This document shows positions 1-9,445 of a DNA stretch of 37,700 nucleotides, piece by piece; within the stretch, counting starts at the first letter, position 1, and each line of letters begins with the position of its first letter. Both the position numbers and the translations under genes were made by a program. Source of the DNA: Planctomyces sp. (GTDB lineage Bacteria > Planctomycetota > Planctomycetia > Planctomycetales > Planctomycetaceae); assembly GCA_016795105.1 (NCBI GenBank), contig JAEUIH010000072.1, forward strand, positions 1 through 37,700. The letters run 5' to 3'. The notes under the pieces are model-generated. The model saw only the letters and a list, made by a program, of their open reading frames with translations. It did not search any database and had not been told where the DNA came from.

Positions 1-20
1 GAGATCCGCCAGTCCGGTTC

Positions 21-57
21 GGAGGGAGGGGGGAGCCGATATCAATCGGTCCTCCCT
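21..57. other. G/C-rich hairpin upstream of first repeat
   Basis: A purine-rich arm (GGGAGGGGGGAG followed by CCGAT, up to 40) faces ATCGG followed by TCCTCCCT (45-57), giving a near-perfect stem of about 13 bp with a short ATCA loop. No T-run follows, so it is not a canonical intrinsic terminator. It could end transcription from a gene left of the window or be part of the repeat cluster that starts at 68. Nothing coding is convincing between 1 and 263. Confidence 0.4.
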
Positions 58-67
58 ACCCCTATCT

Positions 68-154
68 GTAGCAGGCATTCTCCGAATGCCGTCCGCAACG
101 CCCCGCCTCTCCGCAGCAGCGCGTTGCGGACGGCACATGGAATGTGCCTGCTAC
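68..154. repeat. complete palindromic REP-like element (copy 1)
   Basis: Two 34-nt half-sites (68-101 and 121-154) are in inverted orientation around a 19-nt C/G-rich loop. The outer ends read GTAGCAGGC and GCCTGCTAC, and the inner ends GCCGTCCGCAACGC and GCGTTGCGGACGGC. Each half also carries its own small hairpin: GGCATTC-TCC-GAATGCC and GGCACAT-GGA-ATGTGCC. The whole can therefore fold as one long stem or a cloverleaf. Related copies occur at 5434-5463, 21909-21930, 26053-26178 and 26183-26215. This resembles inverted REP pairs (BIMEs); no transposase of the RAYT type is seen in the window. Confidence 0.85.
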
Positions 155-263
155 TTTTTGTTGCCTGGGGATGAGTTCAGGGGTACACTGATTGATCTTC
201 GCGGTTGATTCTCCGTTGACCCGTCTGCCGTTGTTTACTTCGGACTCCTCCAGGGAGCATCCC

Positions 264-3200
264 ATGATGTTTCGTTTTTCGGTCGTTCTGCTAAGTCTGT
301 GGACGGCCTGCGCTGGGATGGGGATTCGCGCTGACGATCCAATCAACTTCGAATCTCAAATTCGTCCACTCCTCATTCGGCACTGTGGGTCGTGCCATGG
401 CCCCGAGGAACAGAAGAGCAGCCTTCGTCTGGATGCACGCCATGGGGCGTTTCGAGGTGGAGATGGTGGACCTGTGATTGTCTCTGGCAAGAGCGGTGAC
501 AGCGAGTTATTTCGCCGAATCACAAGTTCGTCCGATGATGACCGCATGCCACCGGAAGGCGATCCATTGTCTGATGCCGAGGTTCAGCTGATTCAGCAAT
601 GGCTGGATGAGGGAGCAGAGTGGCCGGAAACAGATTATGATCGAAAAGCCGCCGAGGACCCTCGGCTGAAACACTGGGCGTTTCAGCAGCTTCGTCCTGT
701 GACTCCACCTGACATTTCGATCCCGCCACAGTTCGACGGACTTGCTCCCACAGACATCGATCGTTTTGTATGGCAGACTCTTGAAGAAAGCGGTTTGACC
801 GCAAATTCTGCGGCCGACAAGCTTGCCCTGATTCGCCGCGCTACGCTTGATCTTACCGGACTGCCGCCGACTCCGGAACGAGTCCGACAGTACGTCAACA
901 CCAGCAGCCCGGACGCATGGCCGGCACTGATCGAAGAACTGTTTGCAAGTCCTCACTTTGGTGAACGCTGGGCGCAGCATTGGCTTGATGTGGTTCGATA
1001 TGCAGACACGCATGGATTTGAGGTGAATACATCTCGAGACAATGCCTGGCCATATCGTGACTATGTCATCCGCTCTTTCAACGACGACAAACCGTATGAT
1101 CAGTTTGTTCGCGAACAGATCGCAGGTGATGTATTCGGAAGCGACGAGGCAACTGGGTTTCTGGTTGCTGCTGCGGTGCTGTTGCCTGGTCAGATTGGTG
1201 CAGACGACGCATCGAAACGTCTTGCTCGACAGGACGCTCTTGATGAGCTGATTGTTGGTACAGGCGGCACGTTTCTGGGAATCACCGTTGGATGTGCTCG
1301 GTGCCACGATCACAAGTTTGACCCAATCACACAGGAAGACTATTACTCAATGCAGGCGTTTTTTGCCGGCGTTGAATATGGTGATCGGCCTGTTCGAGAT
1401 TCATCCTGGAATGCACGAATGCAGGATGCTGCCGCTCTGGAACCTCAGATTGAGAGACTCCAGCGCACCCTTCAGGAGTTTGAACCTCTGGCAGATACAC
1501 GCCAAACTCTGATCATCGATGAAGAAGATCCCCGAGCAGTCTTCCTGAAGCAGCCGAATGGTCCTGGGACAAATCCGGAGGGCACGAAACGCGGATACAG
1601 AGATGATCCGGGATCGGCTGTCCAGCCGGGAAATCTGAGCCGCGGACGTTACACCTGGTGGAACAATGTCGCTGGCGAAGATGTCATGACCTGGTCCCCG
1701 GGCGTCAGTGGCACGTTTCATATCTGGCTCTCCTGGGGAGCTCATGGCAGCGGAGTTCACTCGCGTGATGCTCGCTATCTGATCGATCAGGATGGTGATC
1801 TCAACACGCGTGAAGACCAGCAGGAAATCGCTCGAATCGATCAGTACTTTCAGGCTGGTGTCAGCGAAGGAACAACCGAACAAACTCCACTGTGGAGCGG
1901 CTTTCTGTCGGTGGGCGAACACGGTCTTCAACCTGAATCCAGAATTCTTCTTCGCGGCGGAGACACTGGAACCGGAATTACCGCAGACGTGATTGTGCTA
2001 CAGGAGAGCAGTTCCTCACAGACGTTAACGGGTGCCCCCGCTCTGCTCGCCCCAGGCGTTCCAGCCCTGCGGGCCCCGGTCGTGCCTGGTCGAAACGTGG
2101 AACTGTTTCCTGCGGAGGCGGCAAAGTATGTTCGGTTTACAACCTTCGCTACGATCAATGACAACCAGCATGAACCATGTCTGGATGAACTGGAGATCTT
2201 TGCTGCGGCAGACCCTCAGACAAATATCGCCCTGGCCGTGCATGGCGCCAAAGCAAGCTCCTCTGGAAATTACTCGGACATTGGTATCCACCAACTGCCA
2301 CACATTCATGATGGACTTTACGGGAACGATCAGAGCTGGATTTCTGATACTCGGGGTGGCGGATGGGTTCAGATTGAATTGCCAGAAGTGACCTCGATCA
2401 ATCGGATTGAATGGGGACGGGACCGAACAGGTAAGTTTCTCGACCGACTTGCAGTGAAGTACGAGATCTCTGTTTCCACGGATGGCGGTGAATGGAGAGT
2501 CGTTGCCCGAAGTGATGACCGTTGCCCTCAGGGCACACCTTTTGATCCCGTACAGGCGTTGATTCGGGGCGGAACGAACGATGTGCTGAAAGATGGTCGG
2601 TCGATCAATATTCCGGAACTCGTCGCAGAGCTCAATCGACTTCAGTCGGAGAAGACGCAACTTGAGACTCCCCGACAGGTGTTCGCGGGGATCTTTCGCG
2701 AACCCGACCCGACATATGTCCTGAGACGCGGCGACCCGGAGCAGAAGGTTCGGGAAATCGAGGCGGCGGTGCCAACTGTGTTTGCCCGCATCTCTGCCCA
2801 AACGGATCTGTTCAAGTCTCCGTCTGCTGACGGCCAGTTTGAAACAGTGGCAGGCAGCAAGCTGACAATCGATCAGCAGCGACGAGTTCAACTTGCTGAG
2901 TGGATCGCGTCTGCCGACAATCCACTGACGGCCCGCGTCATCGTCAATCGAATCTGGCAGGGGCACTTTGGACGAGGTCTGGTGGAGACGCCCAGTGACT
3001 TTGGAGTCAACGGAGTCCCCCCATCGCATCCTGAACTACTTGACTGGCTTGCCAGCGAGCTGATTCAAAGTGGCTGGAGCCTGAAACACATTCATCGCCT
3101 GATTATGCTCTCTGCCACATACCGTCTTTCTTCCACAATTGACTCAACAAGTGCGGCAAAGGATCGGGACAACCGACTTCTTTGGCGATACTCATCACGC

Positions 3201-3710
3201 CGGCTTGAGAGTGAAGCAGTCCGCGACTGTACTCTGGCTGTGACTGGCGAACTAAATCCGGAAATGGGCGGCCCCGGGTTTAGTTTCTTTAAGACTCGGG
3301 GCGGACTTGATGGCTTCCCGCCGATCGAAGAATTTACTCCCCGTGAGATGCGAAGAATGATCTACTCTCACAAAGTCCGAATGGAACCTGTCCCTGTGTT
3401 TGGAGCGTTTGACTGTCCGGATGCGGGGCAATCAATGCCTCGTCGCAGTCGATCTACGACCGCCATTCAGGCCTTAAATCTGCTGAACAGCCCGTTTGTA
3501 GTGGATCGCGGATCTGCATTCGCAAAACGCCTTGAAGCAGAAAGCCCTGGCAACATACAACAGCAACTCAACAATGCCTTTGAGCTTACGATGGGTCGCA
3601 TGCCGAAAGAATCTGAACGCGAGGCGTGCATGACTGTGGTGGACAAGCACGGACTGGAAACCGTGTGCCGAGTTCTTCTGAACAGCAGTGAGTTTCTGTT
3701 TATCCCCTGA
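264..3710 (+). CDS. secreted planctomycete cytochrome (PSCyt1-PSCyt2-PSD1) with discoidin-like insert
   Basis: This is an exported c-type cytochrome of the family almost confined to Planctomycetota and Verrucomicrobiota; its biochemical role is unknown. The start at 264 is chosen because AGGGA lies 8-12 bases upstream and the product (1148 aa) begins with a hydrophobic signal peptide (residues 1-23); the open frame reaches back to 192. A CxxCH haem motif is at residues 41-45 (PSCyt1). The PSCyt2/DUF1549 region follows, with a second CxxCH at 344-348. A beta-rich insert at about 610-755 looks like a discoidin/F5-8-type carbohydrate-binding domain. The PSD1/DUF1553 domain fills about 875-1130. 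The DUF1501 gene starts 37 bp downstream, the usual pairing, which suggests work on polysaccharides at the cell surface or in the periplasm (inference). Confidence 0.93.
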   Translation: MMFRFSVVLLSLWTACAGMGIRADDPINFESQIRPLLIRHCGSCHGPEEQKSSLRLDARHGAFRGGDGGPVIVSGKSGDSELFRRITSSSDDDRMPPEGDPLSDAEVQLIQQWLDEGAEWPETDYDRKAAEDPRLKHWAFQQLRPVTPPDISIPPQFDGLAPTDIDRFVWQTLEESGLTANSAADKLALIRRATLDLTGLPPTPERVRQYVNTSSPDAWPALIEELFASPHFGERWAQHWLDVVRYADTHGFEVNTSRDNAWPYRDYVIRSFNDDKPYDQFVREQIAGDVFGSDEATGFLVAAAVLLPGQIGADDASKRLARQDALDELIVGTGGTFLGITVGCARCHDHKFDPITQEDYYSMQAFFAGVEYGDRPVRDSSWNARMQDAAALEPQIERLQRTLQEFEPLADTRQTLIIDEEDPRAVFLKQPNGPGTNPEGTKRGYRDDPGSAVQPGNLSRGRYTWWNNVAGEDVMTWSPGVSGTFHIWLSWGAHGSGVHSRDARYLIDQDGDLNTREDQQEIARIDQYFQAGVSEGTTEQTPLWSGFLSVGEHGLQPESRILLRGGDTGTGITADVIVLQESSSSQTLTGAPALLAPGVPALRAPVVPGRNVELFPAEAAKYVRFTTFATINDNQHEPCLDELEIFAAADPQTNIALAVHGAKASSSGNYSDIGIHQLPHIHDGLYGNDQSWISDTRGGGWVQIELPEVTSINRIEWGRDRTGKFLDRLAVKYEISVSTDGGEWRVVARSDDRCPQGTPFDPVQALIRGGTNDVLKDGRSINIPELVAELNRLQSEKTQLETPRQVFAGIFREPDPTYVLRRGDPEQKVREIEAAVPTVFARISAQTDLFKSPSADGQFETVAGSKLTIDQQRRVQLAEWIASADNPLTARVIVNRIWQGHFGRGLVETPSDFGVNGVPPSHPELLDWLASELIQSGWSLKHIHRLIMLSATYRLSSTIDSTSAAKDRDNRLLWRYSSRRLESEAVRDCTLAVTGELNPEMGGPGFSFFKTRGGLDGFPPIEEFTPREMRRMIYSHKVRMEPVPVFGAFDCPDAGQSMPRRSRSTTAIQALNLLNSPFVVDRGSAFAKRLEAESPGNIQQQLNNAFELTMGRMPKESEREACMTVVDKHGLETVCRVLLNSSEFLFIP

Positions 3711-3740
3711 ACCTCAGGCTTATCCCCTGAATCTCCGGTA
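3701..3740. repeat. 20-bp tandem duplication across a stop codon
   Basis: Two adjacent 20-bp units (3701-3720 and 3721-3740) share TATCCCCTGAA and match at about 16 of 20 positions. The first unit contains the TGA stop codon of the PSD1 cytochrome gene (3708-3710). The duplication therefore makes up most of the 37-bp spacer before the DUF1501 gene. Confidence 0.75.
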
Positions 3741-3747
3741 AAACAAC

Positions 3748-5229
3748 ATGACCCCAAATGCTTCACACATCACTCACGCCGGACGCAGGCTGCTTGATCG
3801 CCGGGACTTCTTTGCTCATACCGTTTCATCTCTGAGCGGAATCGCACTGGCACATCTGCTAGGCCAGCAGGGGTTGATGGCGGATGACGGGCCAATCGTC
3901 CCGCAGATCGATCCATCCCGACCTCACGCACCTCGAAAATCACCAGAGACTGGCAAAGCCCGCAATGTTCTGGTGGTGTTTTGTGCTGGAGCCTGCAGTC
4001 AGCTGGAAACCTGGGATTACAAACCGGAGCTGATCCGACAGGACGGCAAGCCAATGCCTGGCGGTCCTGCCGTGACATTTCAGGGGCCGGCTGGAAATCT
4101 CGCGCGACCTCAATATGAGTTTCGTCCGAGGGGTGAAACGGGCAAGATGGTGTCAGACATGATTCCGCATCTCGCGGAACTTGTCGATGACTTTGCCTTT
4201 GTTCACACACTCACAAGCAAGACGAATACTCACGGTCCCGCCGAGAACTTTCTTTCAACAGGTAATGTGCAGGATGGGTTCCCAAGCATCGGAGCCTGGA
4301 TCACTTACGCACTGGGTTCTGAGAACCAGGACTTGCCAGCCTTTGTAGCGATCCCGGATCCCCGAGGAATTCCTCAGGCCAGCGTGAACAACTGGGGACC
4401 CGGGTTTCTGCCCGCGGTGTTTCAGGGGACTGCCTTCAGTACGACACAGCCCATTCGTAACCTTACTGCTCCGACCAATGTCTCGCGTGATGAAGAGAAA
4501 GCGGCCCGCGATCTACTGAGACTGATCAACAATGAACATCTCCGACTCAATCCGGACGACTCGGAACTTGCCGCCCGCATTGCCAGCTATGAACTGGCCG
4601 CGCGTCTGCAGTTGAGTGTTCCGGAGATCAGCGATCTGTCCACTGAACCCGAACATATTCTCAAAATGTATGGCGCCGACGATCCCACAGATACGCTGAA
4701 GCGAGATTATGCCCGCAATTGTATTCTCGCGCGACGGCTCGTGGAAAAAGGTGTGCGGTTTGTGCAACTCTTTAACGGAGCATACGCCAGCGCTGGGCGA
4801 CTCAACTGGGACGGACATCAGGCACTCAAAGAACAATATGACATCCATGGACGTATCATGGATCAGCCGACGGCTGCTCTTATTCGCGATCTCAGACAAC
4901 GAGGGTTGCTTGAAAACACGCTCGTTGTGTGGTGCACGGAATTTGGCCGAATGCCTATGTTCCAGAAAGGTGCTTTTGGTCGAGATCATAACCCCAACGG
5001 ATTCACGGCTGTGCTGACCGGCGCGGGTATCAGAAAAGGTGCGAGTTACGGCGTTACCGACGAACTCGGATTTAAGTCCGTTGAAAACGTCTCATCCATT
5101 CACGATCTCAACGCTACGATTCTCCATCTGTTGGGGATCAACCACACACAACTGACGTTCAACCACAATGGGCTCGACCGAAGACTAACGGACGTCCACG
5201 GTCATATCCTGCACGACATCCTGGCGTAA
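3748..5229 (+). CDS. DUF1501 family secreted protein, Tat substrate
   Basis: A 493-aa exported protein of the DUF1501 family, distantly related to the alkaline phosphatase/sulfatase fold; its enzymatic activity is not established. The N-terminus carries a twin-arginine signal (DRRDFF at residues 16-21, then a hydrophobic stretch to about 45), indicating folded export. A characteristic C-terminal block ([10 protein letters not shown] followed by a GRDHNP motif, about residues 398-415) and a final HNGLDR segment are typical of the family. It lies directly behind the PSD1 cytochrome gene and probably in the same transcript; such pairs are found in dozens of copies in planctomycete genomes. No strong Shine-Dalgarno is visible before the ATG. 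Confidence 0.93.
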   Translation: MTPNASHITHAGRRLLDRRDFFAHTVSSLSGIALAHLLGQQGLMADDGPIVPQIDPSRPHAPRKSPETGKARNVLVVFCAGACSQLETWDYKPELIRQDGKPMPGGPAVTFQGPAGNLARPQYEFRPRGETGKMVSDMIPHLAELVDDFAFVHTLTSKTNTHGPAENFLSTGNVQDGFPSIGAWITYALGSENQDLPAFVAIPDPRGIPQASVNNWGPGFLPAVFQGTAFSTTQPIRNLTAPTNVSRDEEKAARDLLRLINNEHLRLNPDDSELAARIASYELAARLQLSVPEISDLSTEPEHILKMYGADDPTDTLKRDYARNCILARRLVEKGVRFVQLFNGAYASAGRLNWDGHQALKEQYDIHGRIMDQPTAALIRDLRQRGLLENTLVVWCTEFGRMPMFQKGAFGRDHNPNGFTAVLTGAGIRKGASYGVTDELGFKSVENVSSIHDLNATILHLLGINHTQLTFNHNGLDRRLTDVHGHILHDILA

Positions 5230-5347
5230 GCGGAATCTGGATTTAGCAAGTTTCACGGTCTGTCGTGTGCTGTGGGGCTCCGACGCCTTCGGCTAGCCGT
5301 TAAACTTTTGGGAGGACAATCGTTCTGTTGAGTGGGTTTGGTATGCT

Positions 5348-5467
5348 GTGTGGCGGAAACAGGACGAGGTGCATAGGAGCGGATATAGTGTGGGGCGAAG
5401 GCAACATGGCGAACAGGGGCAGACGTTGTGGGGCGCGGACAGCACATGGAATGTGCCTGCTACTTTT
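5348..5467. repeat. degenerate 40-bp-phased repeats ending in a REP-like half-site
   Basis: Sequences starting GTGTGG, GTGTGG and GTGGGG stand exactly 40 bp apart at 5348, 5388 and 5428. The first two 40-bp units match at roughly 23 of 40 positions. The second and third share TGTGGGGCG followed shortly by ACATGG. The last unit runs into a right half-site of the genomic palindrome (about 5434-5463: GGACAGCACATGG, ATGTGCC, TGCTAC) with the small hairpin GCACAT-GGA-ATGTGC. This tract overlaps the start region of the next gene. Confidence 0.6.
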
Positions 5468-6983
5468 GGCAATGTTTTTTCCTGTTGCATACGCTGATGA
5501 CGCTCCCGGCACAATGAGCGTACACCTCAGTGAGGATGGTCTGATGCTGAAGATCCACTTCAGCGGGGTGAAGGCCAACGATCAGGTCGTGGAATTGCGT
5601 CCGTATCAGAGCGACGCTGAAATTAAGCGGGCTGAAATAGTGCACGAAATCGAAGCTGCTGAAGCAGCTTCGATCGACGTTCCACGAAGCGATGGGGTTC
5701 GCGACAGACTGGATTCAAGATTTGCGATCCGCAGAGCCGGTGAACTCTCCGGAGATGCCCACTATCCCGAGTTTCCGGAGCGGGCATCTCTGGATCATCG
5801 GCCATTCCCTGTATCGACAAGTCGCAAAGGGCTGCAGGTCCAGATGATCGACGATGCACTGGCACTCGGCATCCGTCACGCAACACTGAATGTCAATCTG
5901 GCTGCACTCATCGATCCGCCTTCGACTGAAATCTCCAGTGGCTCAGCCGATGCCATTCACGCCAAAGTGGACGATCCGGACAGCAGTTTTGTTTCATTTG
6001 AATTCTCCGGCAAGGTCTATCGATTTCGCAAAGCAGCAATTGACTCGCTTGACCAGCAGGTACATCAGCTTTCGTCTGCCGGTGTTCATGTCTACTTGAT
6101 TCTGCTCAACTACATCAATGCGGATTCCCGTGTCGATGAACTCATGCGACATCCGGACTGCCCTCGTCCTCCGATCAACCAGATTTCCGCCTTCAATCTC
6201 AAGACTCCGGAAGGCACTGACTGGTACAGAGCGATTTGCTCGTTTCTGGCCGCACGCTACTCTGCATCAGATTCATCGAAGGGACGAGTAGTCGGATACA
6301 TCGTTGGAAATGAAGTCAACTCTCATGCGTACTGGTATGCAATGGGACCAGCTGAACCGGAACGAGTAATTGACGAGTACCATCGAGCTTTGCGTGTCGC
6401 CCATGTGGCAGTTCGGCGAGCGTCATCAACGGCCCGAGTCTATATCTCTCTGGATCACTTCTGGACGGGCAAAATTGGAAATGATTCGCAGGCTGCGTTT
6501 GGTGGAAAGCAGTTGGTTGATTCGCTGACTCAGCTCAGCCTTCGAAGTGGCAACTTTGACTGGCATGTTGCCCATCATCCGTATCCGGAGAATCTGTTTG
6601 AGCCGAGGTCATGGCTCGATCGTACTGCCACTTCGTCTCCAGAAACAGAGCGAATCACGTTTAAGAACCTGGATCAGCTCAGCAACTACCTTCGCCAGCC
6701 AGACCTGCTCTTTGACGGACGGCCGCGGCGAATCATCCTTTCGGAACAGGGTTTTCACAGTCCGAACGGACCTGAAGGCCTGTCATACCAGGTTGAAGGA
6801 TTCAAATATGCGTGGAAGCAGATTCATGCTGTGGACGGCATCGACGCGTTTATCCTGCATCGCCACGTCGACCATGCTCACGAAGGAGGTCTCAACCTCG
6901 GCCTCTGGACTCGACAACCCGACTCGATTGCGACCCCTGCCGACCGGAAACCGCTTTATGAAGTCTTCCGAACCGCAGAATGA
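5406..6983 (+). CDS. secreted DUF5722-like protein, probable TIM-barrel glycosidase
   Basis: A secreted protein of about 525 aa resembling DUF5722 proteins, which look like clan-A glycoside hydrolases; the substrate is unknown. Glu303 in a GNEVNS motif and Glu447 in an LSEQGFHS motif are candidate acid/base and nucleophile, placed as at the ends of strands beta-4 and beta-7 of such barrels. The frame is open from a TTG at 5328. The ATG at 5406 is preferred: GAAGG lies just upstream, and it gives an Arg-rich n-region, a hydrophobic core and an AYA-DD cleavage site. The ATG at 5451 is an alternative. In either case the signal peptide is encoded by a genomic repeat half-site (about 5434-5463), an unusual origin for a leader. 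The gene stands alone, with 224 bp before the next operon. Confidence 0.75.
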   Translation: MANRGRRCGARTAHGMCLLLLAMFFPVAYADDAPGTMSVHLSEDGLMLKIHFSGVKANDQVVELRPYQSDAEIKRAEIVHEIEAAEAASIDVPRSDGVRDRLDSRFAIRRAGELSGDAHYPEFPERASLDHRPFPVSTSRKGLQVQMIDDALALGIRHATLNVNLAALIDPPSTEISSGSADAIHAKVDDPDSSFVSFEFSGKVYRFRKAAIDSLDQQVHQLSSAGVHVYLILLNYINADSRVDELMRHPDCPRPPINQISAFNLKTPEGTDWYRAICSFLAARYSASDSSKGRVVGYIVGNEVNSHAYWYAMGPAEPERVIDEYHRALRVAHVAVRRASSTARVYISLDHFWTGKIGNDSQAAFGGKQLVDSLTQLSLRSGNFDWHVAHHPYPENLFEPRSWLDRTATSSPETERITFKNLDQLSNYLRQPDLLFDGRPRRIILSEQGFHSPNGPEGLSYQVEGFKYAWKQIHAVDGIDAFILHRHVDHAHEGGLNLGLWTRQPDSIATPADRKPLYEVFRTAE

Positions 6984-7059
6984 TGTCGGCCGATCCGCTG
7001 AGAAAAACCCCTGATCTCTGGCGAAAGACAAGCAAAATCCGACAGAAGTGAGGTCGATT

Positions 7060-7122
7060 ATGAGTGAAAAGCGAGGGATTTCCAGGAAATCCGCGTGGCT
7101 GGCGAATTACAAACGACTTTGA
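7060..7122 (+). other. possible 20-codon leader ORF with internal palindrome
   Basis: In the 224-bp gap 6984-7207, ATG at 7060 opens a 20-codon frame ending TGA at 7122, preceded by GTGAGGTC at a workable distance. Inside it, 7076-7092 is a perfect inverted repeat GGATTTC-CAG-GAAATCC that could be a regulator site or a small hairpin. The product (MSEKRGISRK and a further ten residues) is basic and unrecognised. I see no clear sigma-70 promoter in the gap. Chance is a real possibility for an ORF this short. Confidence 0.2.
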
Positions 7123-7207
7123 AACGGGATTTGGCGAATTGTTGCAGAACGATTCCCGGTTTGACTCTACTATACGGGTCAGAACTGCCTCGTAACAGGA
7201 GATCACT

Positions 7208-9445
7208 GTGCGCTCGGGATTGATCGGATTTCTGCTGACAATAATGCTCAGCCTGACTCCTGCTGCAGGACAAGATGAGTCTCAACGGATTCTGCCACTA
7301 CCCCAGGGCAGTTCATCCGACCTGAGACGTCAGATGGAATTGCTGCGGCAGTTCCGGGCAATGATGGAACCTCCGGAGAAGCAACCGACTCCTCGCGATC
7401 AGACAACGGGGAAGGACACTCCATCGCCAGAGTCACTGGCTGGTCAGCTTCGCGAATTTGAACAACTCCGTGATGCTCTGCAGAAGCTCCGCGATCAACT
7501 CCCCCGCGGCATCGATCCATCGCAGCTGGATAATGCACAAAAAGATCAAATCCAGAAGGCGATGCAGGATCCAACCATCCAACAGCAGGTGAAACGACTT
7601 CTGGAACAGTTTTCGAAAGATGGAGTCATACCACCAACGGACGGTGCTGGAACCGAACCGCCGCTCCCACTCCCGCCATCTCCTGCTCCGCCAGAAGACA
7701 CCACCAATCAGGAACAACGTTCGCGTTCCGAATCGAAGCCGAACCCGTCTGAGAATCGAAAGAAGCCTTTGACTCGACGCGATAACTCAAAGCCCTCCGA
7801 GACTCAGCGAAACGGAAGTTCTTCAAAACAATCAAACCCTAAATCAAACCCTGAAGATACTTCAGTCTCTCCGCCCACGGAGTCAACTGCCCCTTCTCCG
7901 GGCACCCTTTCCCCGGGATCACCCGTACCACTCCAGCAGACACCACAGGATCCGATCTCGGAAACGCCAGACAGAGAACCGTCGGAGAACCGTGGAACCG
8001 AAAAATCATCGAATGCCCGAGACAGTTCGGAAGATTCTGTTCCTGAACAGGCAACCCCTGGGAACGCTCCAAACACCAACACCCCATCCATCCGGCCAGA
8101 AACTGCACAGCAACTGCGGAAGTTCTGGAATGACCTCTCCGATCGGATGACAGAGAATTCGAACTCTCAAGAGAATCCTGCACCTTCTCGATCACCTGCA
8201 CCTTCTCAATCACCCGGCACGCGAACACCGAGCGCGCGACCCTCGAATCAGAAACCTGCGTCTGAAGTTTTGCGAGATCTCGAACAAAACCTTCCTCGGA
8301 ATCTGGCCCCGATTGAGCTTCCGAAATCGGACCCGGAACGATCGCCAGGTCGCCAGCCCATGAATCAGGATTCTGGTACTAAACCATCTGAATCTGAACC
8401 GAAATCCGTGGATGTGCAGAAAGAGCTTCAGCGCGGTGGGATTGGCCGTGTCTTTGAGAAGATCATGGAAAAGGCTCGCGAAGAACAGAAGTTCGAGGAT
8501 CAGCGACAGGAGCGAATACAGCAGGAACGCATGCAACAAGAGAACGAGCCACTGTTCAATCAACAACAGTCTTCTCCGGAATCTCCGGACACGAATCGTT
8601 CATCGGCTCCGGGTTTCAGTTCAAACGGAGGCAATCAGGATCGAACTTCCGCAGCAAACATGCTTCGACAGGGACTTGAAAACCTGAAACCTGGCGAAAA
8701 TACCGAGCAGGAATTTCGGAAAGTGCTGGAAAATGTTGGTTCTGAGCTCCGCAAGATGTCAGAGAACGGTGTCCCGACACCTGACGTGAACGGCCCGGCG
8801 GGCAATTCCTGGACTCCAAATATTGATGATACCGTGCGGATTCCAAAGCCTCCCAATATGGAATCACCATTTCGAAACAGCAACGGTGGTGGTGCGTTCA
8901 GGAACGATACTCTAAAGGGTGTAGGCGACACGGCATCTCAGCTGATGAAGAGCATCGTATCACCACCTACACTGCCCGACGTTCGTTCATCTGCGGCATC
9001 TGGTGGAGGTCTGACCCCGCCTTCGCTGCCGTCGATTCCTTCGACGTCTTTCTTTTGGGTACTTGTCGTTATGTTTGGTCTGATTGCACTTGCCGGTGTT
9101 GCATTTGTTATGGCCAGACTCGGTGCACCCAGGCTATTTGATCGCCTGACATCGTCGACGGGGCATTCAGAGCCGCTTCCACAGCAGCTTCGCAGTCGCC
9201 GGGATATCATTCGAGTGTTTCATGCGATGGCCTTGAGTCCAAAAAACTCAGCGGAATCCTGGTGGACTCATCGACAGGTCGAAAAACAGCTTGTGCAGAA
9301 GTCTCCTCAGCAGTCTGACGCAGTCAGGACGCTGGTTGAGGTCTATGAACAGGCGAGATATCTGCCCGAAGAACTCCCTTTACCACCAACTCAGATTGCC
9401 GCAGCAGAACAAGCGATGCATGCAGTGGGAGTTCCCGGCAAGTGA
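7208..9445 (+). CDS. large disordered membrane protein heading the MoxR operon (DUF4129-like C-terminus)
   Basis: 745 aa, function unknown. The GTG start at 7208 has AGGAG at 7197-7201 and gives a signal peptide ending near residue 21 (PAAGQ). Residues about 30-140 contain short helical or coiled segments. Residues about 140-600 are Pro/Ser/Asn/Gln/Glu-rich low-complexity sequence, probably an extended extracytoplasmic linker. One membrane segment lies at about 612-637. The cytoplasmic tail of about 100 aa (RDIIRVFHAM and following) resembles the C-terminal domain of DUF4129 proteins, which commonly accompany MoxR/DUF58 genes; that match is weak. The stop overlaps the next start (GTGA at 9442-9445), so translation is coupled. 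It may be a cell-envelope scaffold for the MoxR complex (inference). Confidence 0.75.
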   Translation: MRSGLIGFLLTIMLSLTPAAGQDESQRILPLPQGSSSDLRRQMELLRQFRAMMEPPEKQPTPRDQTTGKDTPSPESLAGQLREFEQLRDALQKLRDQLPRGIDPSQLDNAQKDQIQKAMQDPTIQQQVKRLLEQFSKDGVIPPTDGAGTEPPLPLPPSPAPPEDTTNQEQRSRSESKPNPSENRKKPLTRRDNSKPSETQRNGSSSKQSNPKSNPEDTSVSPPTESTAPSPGTLSPGSPVPLQQTPQDPISETPDREPSENRGTEKSSNARDSSEDSVPEQATPGNAPNTNTPSIRPETAQQLRKFWNDLSDRMTENSNSQENPAPSRSPAPSQSPGTRTPSARPSNQKPASEVLRDLEQNLPRNLAPIELPKSDPERSPGRQPMNQDSGTKPSESEPKSVDVQKELQRGGIGRVFEKIMEKAREEQKFEDQRQERIQQERMQQENEPLFNQQQSSPESPDTNRSSAPGFSSNGGNQDRTSAANMLRQGLENLKPGENTEQEFRKVLENVGSELRKMSENGVPTPDVNGPAGNSWTPNIDDTVRIPKPPNMESPFRNSNGGGAFRNDTLKGVGDTASQLMKSIVSPPTLPDVRSSAASGGGLTPPSLPSIPSTSFFWVLVVMFGLIALAGVAFVMARLGAPRLFDRLTSSTGHSEPLPQQLRSRRDIIRVFHAMALSPKNSAESWWTHRQVEKQLVQKSPQQSDAVRTLVEVYEQARYLPEELPLPPTQIAAAEQAMHAVGVPGK

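Noticed and set aside
507-1313. Open frames on the minus strand inside the PSD1 cytochrome gene
   Set aside because: They are shadows of a coding region with clear haem motifs and show no domain or ribosome binding site of their own.
7160-7180. TTGACT and TATACG as a sigma-70 promoter for the MoxR operon
   Set aside because: The two hexamers are only 4 bp apart, which does not fit a sigma-70 promoter, and no other well-spaced pair is visible.
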